Shown here: in pieces, positions 7,700 to 11,947 of the stretch
Layout: each line of letters starts with the position of its first letter
How positions within the stretch are numbered: position 1 is the first letter of the stretch
Source of the DNA: an uncultured Pyrinomonas sp.
Lineage (GTDB): Bacteria; Acidobacteriota; Blastocatellia; Pyrinomonadales; Pyrinomonadaceae
Reading direction: 5' to 3'
Length of the DNA stretch: 11,947 nucleotides
NCBI GenBank assembly: GCA_937135995.1
Contig: CAKZOF010000478.1
Location: 1-11,947, forward strand
Position numbers and translations under genes: made by a program
The notes under the pieces: generated by a model
Told to the model about the DNA's origin: nothing
The model's database searches: none
The model's input: the letters and a program-made list of their open reading frames with translations, nothing else

Positions 7700-8290
7700 G
7701 TGACGTTCGAGCGAGGTTCGAGCACCGTGGATCGAGAAGCGGAACAAGCAGCGTCTGGCAGCGTGCGTCTCGTGCGCGAGCGCACCTTTTTGCTCAACGA
7801 TCTTCCGCCCGGGCTGCAACGCCACCACTGGCATTTGCAGCTCAAAGATAACTACATCGCTGGGACGCGTTTGCGACTGCGCAAAAGTCGCGTGCCAGCA
7901 ACGGACGAACGCCGCCGCTGGTTGCAGCAGAAATATCCGACGGGCGCGCGCGGAACGTTCGCCTTCTCCGAGATGGAACTATCCGCGCAAGAGTACGAGA
8001 TACTCAAAGTGTTCGAGGGCGACGAGATACGCAAGAACCGCTATCCGTTCGATTACGAAGGGCGGCGCTACGAGATAGACTTCTTTCTCGGCCCGCTCCT
8101 CGGTCTGATCTTGGCCAAGACGCGGTTCGCCACTGAAGCGGAGATGGCAGCGCTGCCCGTCCCGCCGTTCGCCGCGCTCGAGGTGACCGGCGATCCTCTC
8201 TTTGCCGGTAAGCAACTCGTGCACCTCAGTTTCGAGGATCTGCGGCGCGAATTCGCCAAGCGTCGAAAGCAGACCGAGGCGCGCACGTAG
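7700..8290 (+). CDS. CYTH-domain protein with degenerate catalytic residues
   Basis: The 196-residue protein has the layout of a CYTH/triphosphate-tunnel protein, a family of triphosphatases and class IV adenylate cyclases. Visible landmarks are an opening strand RERTFLL (26-32), TRLRLRK (56-62), QQKYP (76-80), EIRKNRY (109-115), EIDFF (125-129) and EVT (161-163). The signature E-x-E-x-K-F reads V-x-E-x-T-F here (Val25, Glu27, Thr29). The usual acidic AExEF strand reads AKTRF (139-143), so several metal-binding glutamates are lost. It may bind a phosphorylated ligand without hydrolysing it; its function is unknown. The start is GTG 7700; GTG 7727, ten bases after GAGG (7713-7716), is an equally good alternative. 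It begins 37 bases after the aconitase-type gene and is probably co-transcribed. Confidence 0.75.
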   Translation: MTFERGSSTVDREAEQAASGSVRLVRERTFLLNDLPPGLQRHHWHLQLKDNYIAGTRLRLRKSRVPATDERRRWLQQKYPTGARGTFAFSEMELSAQEYEILKVFEGDEIRKNRYPFDYEGRRYEIDFFLGPLLGLILAKTRFATEAEMAALPVPPFAALEVTGDPLFAGKQLVHLSFEDLRREFAKRRKQTEART

Positions 8291-8327
8291 GCGATGGAAA
8301 CCGAAATTCCGCCGCGAGGAGGCGAGC

Positions 8328-8549
8328 ATGGATCAGCGTTCGGTCGGTCAATTCATCGTGTTGGTCGGCGCGCTCGTCGCGCTCATCGGGCTGCTGATCT
8401 GGTCCGGCGCACTGTGGTGGTTCGGCAGATTGCCCGGAGATTTCCGTTACGAGAGCGAGAACGTGCGCGTTTACTTCCCGTTTGCCTCCATGCTGCTCGT
8501 CTCGCTCGTCTTGAGCTTGCTCTTTCAGCTCATCCGCCGCCTCTTTTGA
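8328..8549 (+). CDS. Small two-helix membrane protein, DUF2905 family
   Basis: A 73-residue protein with two membrane spans (about residues 8-30 and 53-69) flanking a short polar loop. The loop carries GRLPGD (33-38) and a Y-F-P-F segment (49-52), which together mark the DUF2905 family; the length is typical for it. Its role is unknown. GAGGAGG (8316-8322) five bases before ATG 8328 fixes the start over an in-frame upstream ATG at 8202 that lies inside the CYTH gene. It starts 37 bases after the CYTH gene and is probably the last gene of that operon. Confidence 0.85.
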   Translation: MDQRSVGQFIVLVGALVALIGLLIWSGALWWFGRLPGDFRYESENVRVYFPFASMLLVSLVLSLLFQLIRRLF

Positions 8550-8594
8550 GGCTCGCGCGCGAGAATGCCCGGCCAGCGCGCACGGAGTCCGGCG

Positions 8595-8996
8595 TCAGGC
8601 CGCAGCGCCCGGCGGCCCTGCGACTTGGCGGCTGAGGGCTTTGGAATCAAAGTAAGCGCGAAACCGGACGATCTTGTCGCCCACGATCTCCAAGATGCTC
8701 ACGCCGTCGTACTCGACCGCGTTGCCCGAAGGGGTCGTCCCCTTGGTGGTCCATTCCAACGCCGCACAATCTTCGCTGACGATGCAGTGACGGAAGCTGC
8801 TTTCAACAGCGGCGAACGTCTCGCGATATTTGGTCCAAAACTCGCGCGCGCCTGCGGGGCCGTGAAACTTTTCGGGCGCGATGATGTTGCCCACTTCGGC
8901 CTCTGCAGCGTAAAGCTGCGCCATCGGTTCGACGTCGCGTTCGGCTTCAAGCTTGTGCAACGCTTCGATGAACTGCTTGACGGTGTTGGTCGCCAT
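8595..8996 (-). CDS. SnoaL/NTF2-like protein
   Basis: A 133-residue protein of the NTF2-like superfamily (SnoaL or ketosteroid-isomerase-like cone fold). An N-terminal helix (about residues 4-30, VKQFIEALHKLEAERDVEPM) is followed by AxxFHGPAGAREFW-like sequence near 41-54 and then strands including ALEWTTKG (79-86) and the pair GVSILEIVGDKIVRFRAYFD (98-117), typical of the family. Such proteins may be isomerases, hydratases or ligand-binding proteins; nothing here identifies the substrate. ATG 8996 is preferred over an in-frame start at 9107 because homologous folds begin near this helix and AAGGGGAA lies just upstream. It converges on the DUF2905 gene across 45 bases without a clear T-tract terminator and is transcribed alone. 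Confidence 0.8.
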   Translation of the reverse strand: MATNTVKQFIEALHKLEAERDVEPMAQLYAAEAEVGNIIAPEKFHGPAGAREFWTKYRETFAAVESSFRHCIVSEDCAALEWTTKGTTPSGNAVEYDGVSILEIVGDKIVRFRAYFDSKALSRQVAGPPGAAA

Positions 8997-9149
8997 GATG
9001 CTTCCCCTTGCTTTTCGCGTGATCGACTTCGGGCGTGAGTTTAAGCGCCTCTTCTTCGCGAACTTATCACGGATATCTCGCGAATGAGAGAGAATCGGCG
9101 AGCACAAAAATCGCTTTGGTTGCCAAGACAGCGGAGGGGAGATAAGGAC

Positions 9150-9178
9150 TTGACAGCGTATCTATCTAGATATTACTT
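9150..9178 (+). promoter_or_regulatory. rpsU promoter with an embedded palindrome
   Basis: A perfect -35 box TTGACA lies at 9150-9155. The -10 element is either TATTAC (9171-9176, 15-base spacer) or TTACTT (9173-9178, 17-base spacer). Between them sits the perfect palindrome TATCTAGATA (9163-9172), which could be an operator or part of an AT-rich melting region. The predicted leader to rpsU is about 55 bases. Confidence 0.6.
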
Positions 9179-9221
9179 TCCTAATTTCTGGTCGCTGGCA
9201 CAAAGCCAAATCCACGGCCCG

Positions 9222-9232
9222 AAAGGAGGTGA
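9222..9232 (+). promoter_or_regulatory. Extended Shine-Dalgarno sequence of rpsU
   Basis: AAAGGAGGTGA contains a ten-base perfect complement (AAGGAGGTGA) to the usual 16S rRNA 3' end, with GGAGG nine bases before ATG 9239. It is the strongest ribosome-binding site in the window. bS21 binds near the 16S 3' end, so this may bear on feedback control of its own synthesis. Confidence 0.8.
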
Positions 9233-9238
9233 GAAGGG

Positions 9239-9436
9239 ATGGCGTTGGTGATCGTTGGCGAAGGCGAGTCGATCGAATCGGCGTTGCGGCGCTTCAAGCG
9301 TCGTGTGCAGAGCGAAGACATCATTCGCGATTACAAGAAGCACACCTTCTACCTCAAGCCGGGCGAAAAGCGCCGGTTGAAATCGGCGCTCGCGCGCAAG
9401 CGCAATCGCAAGAAAGCGCGTCGCAATGAAGCTTAA
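9239..9436 (+). CDS. rpsU: 30S ribosomal protein bS21
   Basis: The 65-residue, strongly basic protein is bS21, a late-assembling small-subunit protein lying near the 16S rRNA 3' end and involved in translation initiation. The N-terminal part (GESIESALRRFKRRV, residues 8-22) and the segment IIRDYKKHTFYLKPGEKR (28-45) match the family, and the tail is rich in Lys and Arg. Length is normal. The start is fixed by the extended Shine-Dalgarno sequence. The gene has its own promoter and terminator, so it is probably monocistronic, with possible read-through into the zinc-ribbon gene. In many bacteria rpsU heads the dnaG-rpoD operon; that arrangement is absent here. Confidence 0.97.
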   Translation: MALVIVGEGESIESALRRFKRRVQSEDIIRDYKKHTFYLKPGEKRRLKSALARKRNRKKARRNEA

Positions 9437-9507
9437 AGCGAGTCAATCGCAGGGCGTGGCTACACAGGGTCGCACCAACTCTGCTCGAAAGCTGCGTTGA
9501 GCGACTT

Positions 9508-9561
9508 CCCTCACCGATGTTGTTTGGCGCTTCGGAACAATTTCGGTGAGGGTTTTTCTTT
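9508..9561 (+). terminator. Strong intrinsic terminator after rpsU
   Basis: CCCTCACCGA (9508-9517) pairs perfectly with TCGGTGAGGG (9543-9552). A second inner stem TTGTT/AACAA (9520-9524 and 9536-9540) caps the hairpin, and TTTTTCTTT (9553-9561) follows. It ends only 23 bases before the zinc-ribbon start codon, so that gene needs either read-through or a promoter overlapping the terminator. Confidence 0.9.
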
Positions 9562-9584
9562 AGCACGCAAGCGGGGAGAGAACC

Positions 9585-9959
9585 ATGCAGACCGAGGGAA
9601 CCAGAGCCGACGGAGAGTGGAACGAAGTCGAGATGGAATTCCGTGATCGCATCATCAAGTGCATCGACTGCGGAGAGGAGTTCATCTGGACAGCGGGAGA
9701 ACAGATCTTCTTCCGTGACAAGGGGCTACAGAACCCCCCAAAACGATGCAAGCCCTGTAAACAGGCGAAAAACGAACGCATCGCGGCCATCATGGCCGCG
9801 CAGGCTGAAGGCGTCCGCCGCCGCATCGAAGTGCCGGTCGTGTGTGCGCAATGCGGGCAGACGACCACCGTGCCCTTTTACCCTTGGCAAGGGCGCCCCG
9901 TTTACTGTCGTTCCTGCTTCCTCGCGCAGAAGAACGCAGATCAGCAAGGGGCCGAATAG
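9585..9959 (+). CDS. Double zinc-ribbon protein
   Basis: The 124-residue protein carries four CxxC knuckles: Cys26/29, Cys55/58, Cys87/90 and Cys108/111, forming two four-cysteine zinc sites. The first module (about residues 19-62, with DCGEEFIWTAGEQ and KGLQNPPKRC) matches the probable zinc-ribbon family found as short stand-alone proteins. The second (about 85-115, CAQCG then GRPVYCRSCF) is the CxxC-x17-CxxC type. Roles of such proteins are not established; nucleic-acid or ribosome binding is a guess encouraged by the rpsU neighbour. GGGGAGAG lies just upstream of ATG 9585. No separate promoter is obvious because the rpsU terminator occupies the upstream DNA. Confidence 0.85.
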   Translation: MQTEGTRADGEWNEVEMEFRDRIIKCIDCGEEFIWTAGEQIFFRDKGLQNPPKRCKPCKQAKNERIAAIMAAQAEGVRRRIEVPVVCAQCGQTTTVPFYPWQGRPVYCRSCFLAQKNADQQGAE

Positions 9960-10292
9960 CAGCCGCCCGCTCGCAACCGCAGCGCGTTCCCTTTTGCTTC
10001 CCTCGCAGCAAACGAACCCTCGCACGCACTGCTGAAACCCGAACTTCAGGGCTGACAAGAGCATCTCTCTGGCTTGTCGGTGGTTGATGAAGCGCCGATC
10101 AAAGAGAGCGTCGGCTGCCTTCAAGGGATGCCGATGGCGCTCTTTCGCCACTTGCTCGTGCTTCCGGTCAGCATCGCTGCTTTGGGTAACATCGATTGCA
10201 CGGCGCACCAAGACGGGAATGCACGAGGAGCGCCGGCACAAGAACCTAACCGCGCGCCCTGTGGCGACATTCGTCATGCGCCCTCTCGCTCA
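9960..10292. other. 333-base convergent spacer, no recognisable gene
   Basis: This lies between the ends of the zinc-ribbon gene and the permease. Open frames exist on both strands but none shows a recognisable motif, a ribosome-binding site or composition like real neighbours. The only structure I see is a GACAAG/CTTGTC stem (near 10054-10078) without a T tract. It may be a decayed gene or a non-coding spacer. Confidence 0.4.
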
Positions 10293-11947
10293 TCAACCCC
10301 CGACGTGGACCACCGGGCGGCGCTCCGGGTCTGGTTCGACACGGCGCAAGATCTCGTGCGTGACCGGAGCCGTGTCGCCCTCGCCGAAGACGACGTACTT
10401 GAAGAGGTAGGCGAGCGGATTACCCTCGCTCCATCCGAAATAGACGTGCGGCACTTTGCCGGTGGTGTCGCGCAGGAAGAGCAGAAACGCGGCGATGGCG
10501 TTCGGCACGGCAGGGCTTTCAGTCCGAAGCACGCGGAAGCCGTTCACTTTGACGCCGCGGACGTGTAGCACGCCGGAAAATTCCGACGCATCGCCGGGCG
10601 TGACTTCGAAGAAGAGGATCGGATCGCGCGTCGGAATGTGGTTGTCGGCCCGCTTTTCGCGCTCTTTGACCTCGTATTCGTGCACATCGCCGCGATCGCG
10701 CCGGTTGGCGACGATGCGGATGTCGTTGCGCCCGCGGCTGACCTCTTCGATGAATTGCCGGGCGAGATCGTCGAGTTCGACGCGATCGACGCGCAGTTCG
10801 ATAGTGCGCAGGGCGCGCGACAGGAACGACGTGAAGATGATCGAGACGATGAAGAACGAAGCGATCTTGATCCCTTCAGGCCGTTCGATGATGTTGACCA
10901 CCGTCGTGTAGATGAAGACCAGGGTGATGATGGCGAAAGCGAGCGTCGCACGCGATTCTCTTCGCCGACGGGCTGAGACGAAAACGGCGATCGCCGCCGA
11001 AGTCATCAACACCAACACGCCGGTCGCGTAAGCGCCACCTTGCGCGTCGACATCCGCATCAAAGATGATGGTGACGGCAAAAGCGACCGCGGTGTAGACC
11101 AGAACCAGCGGGCGTGTGGCCCGCGCCCAATTCGGCGCCATGCCGTAGCGCGGCAAGTAACGTGGGACGATGTTGAGCAGTCCGGCCATCGCCGAAGCAC
11201 CCGCGAACCAGAGAATGGTGATGGTGCTGACGTCGTAGATGGTGCCGAAGAAGTCGCCGAAATAAAGATGGGCCAAGTAAGCGAGCGCGCGACCGTTGGC
11301 TTTGCCACCCTCTTGAAACTCTTCGGCTGGGATCAGCAGCGTGGTCGCCAAACTGCTGGCGATCAACATCACGCTCATGATGAGCGCCGCCGTGCGAAGC
11401 AGTTTGCGCGTGTTGCGGATGCGCCCGACCGGATGTTCTTCGGTGTCTTGCGGATCGCCCTTGACGAGCGGCATGACGGCGACGCCCGTCTCGAACCCCG
11501 ACAGACCCAGCGCGAGTTTGGGGAAGAGGATGAGCGCCCAGCCGATCATCAGCAGCACGTTGCCGTTGGTTCGCGGATCGGTGAACAGTGCCTCGCGCCA
11601 GCGCGGGAGCACCTCCGGGTGCGCCGCGATCTCATAGAGGCTGCGTGCGACGACGACGAGGTTGACGGTCAAGTAGACTCCGACCAGCAGCACGGCCAGC
11701 CAGATCGCCTCGCGAAAACCTTTGAGGAAGATCGCGCCGAGGAAAGCGATCAGCGCCAGCGTGAGGAGAACGCGATGTTCGAGGAACTCAGGCGTGAACG
11801 GGTTTTCGAGGATGTGGGCGGTGGCGTCCGCTGCCGACAGGGTGATGGTGATGATCCACGACGTCGCGACGAACCCGAGCAGGACCAGCACGAAGAGCTT
11901 GCCCCACCAGAACGGCAGGAGCCGCTCCAGCATGGCCACGGACCCCT
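10293..11947 (-). CDS. APC-superfamily amino-acid permease, 5' end beyond window
   Basis: An inner-membrane transporter of the amino acid-polyamine-organocation superfamily. About ten membrane spans are visible over 380 residues counted from GTG 11939, including [20 protein letters not shown] (15-34), [20 protein letters not shown] (126-145), [19 protein letters not shown] (240-258) and a last pair at about 332-374. The substrate-site signature [15 protein letters not shown] is at 145-159. A cytoplasmic tail of about 170 residues follows, with conserved-looking stretches such as [18 protein letters not shown]. The frame is open to the right edge; family members usually have further spans before this point, so GTG 11939 is probably internal and the true start lies outside. 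Substrate is unknown. It converges on the zinc-ribbon gene with no clear terminator. Confidence 0.85.
   Translation of the reverse strand, partial: GSVAMLERLLPFWWGKLFVLVLLGFVATSWIITITLSAADATAHILENPFTPEFLEHRVLLTLALIAFLGAIFLKGFREAIWLAVLLVGVYLTVNLVVVARSLYEIAAHPEVLPRWREALFTDPRTNGNVLLMIGWALILFPKLALGLSGFETGVAVMPLVKGDPQDTEEHPVGRIRNTRKLLRTAALIMSVMLIASSLATTLLIPAEEFQEGGKANGRALAYLAHLYFGDFFGTIYDVSTITILWFAGASAMAGLLNIVPRYLPRYGMAPNWARATRPLVLVYTAVAFAVTIIFDADVDAQGGAYATGVLVLMTSAAIAVFVSARRRRESRATLAFAIITLVFIYTTVVNIIERPEGIKIASFFIVSIIFTSFLSRALRTIELRVDRVELDDLARQFIEEVSRGRNDIRIVANRRDRGDVHEYEVKEREKRADNHIPTRDPILFFEVTPGDASEFSGVLHVRGVKVNGFRVLRTESPAVPNAIAAFLLFLRDTTGKVPHVYFGWSEGNPLAYLFKYVVFGEGDTAPVTHEILRRVEPDPERRPVVHVGG

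Noticed and set aside
8552..8563. Palindrome CTCGCGCGCGAG between convergent genes as a terminator
   Set aside because: No T tract on either strand; a short GC palindrome is expected by chance at this base composition.
10074..10568. Plus-strand frame spanning the spacer and the permease 3' end
   Set aside because: Half of it is antisense to the permease tail, and the part in the spacer shows no motif; not enough to call a gene.

Overview
This is GC-rich bacterial DNA with tightly packed genes on both strands. Every recognisable gene is ordinary chromosomal material: nitrogen control, a hydro-lyase, a ribosomal protein and an amino-acid permease. I see no phage, plasmid, transposon, CRISPR, rRNA or tRNA signal. 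Gene style and content recall Acidobacteriota, perhaps Blastocatellia: leaderless-signal-rich Gram-negative proteins, a fused aconitase-type enzyme, a CYTH protein, DUF2905, and a double zinc-ribbon protein beside rpsU. That placement is inference from general familiarity, not a database result.

Layout. (1) 1-2332, minus: glnD, the PII uridylyltransferase/uridylyl-removing enzyme, running off the left edge. (2) 2333-2720: divergent control region with a sigma70-type promoter and a terminator-like hairpin in a roughly 300-nt amtB leader. (3) 2721-4187, plus: amtB ammonium channel, followed by a terminator. (4) 4386-5300, plus: exported class A beta-lactamase-like serine hydrolase. (5) 5671-8549, plus: probable operon of a single-chain aconitase/isopropylmalate-dehydratase-type enzyme, a CYTH-fold protein and a small DUF2905 membrane protein. 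(6) 8595-8996, minus: SnoaL/NTF2-like protein, convergent with that operon. (7) 9150-9561, plus: rpsU with its own promoter, a near-perfect Shine-Dalgarno sequence and a strong terminator. (8) 9585-9959, plus: double zinc-ribbon protein. (9) 9960-10292: gene-free spacer. (10) 10293-11947, minus: APC-type amino-acid permease, 5' end outside the window.

How the genes fit together. glnD and amtB form a divergent nitrogen pair: GlnD reads glutamine and modifies PII, and PII normally gates AmtB through the conserved AmtB tail, which is present here. The PII gene itself (glnK/glnB) is not in the window. The other genes look like independent housekeeping units.

I did not find a clear new multi-gene system. 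The points most worth a second look are the structured amtB leader, the swivel-first single-chain aconitase-type enzyme, the loss of catalytic acidic residues in the CYTH protein, and the very strong rpsU ribosome-binding site with a palindrome inside its promoter.
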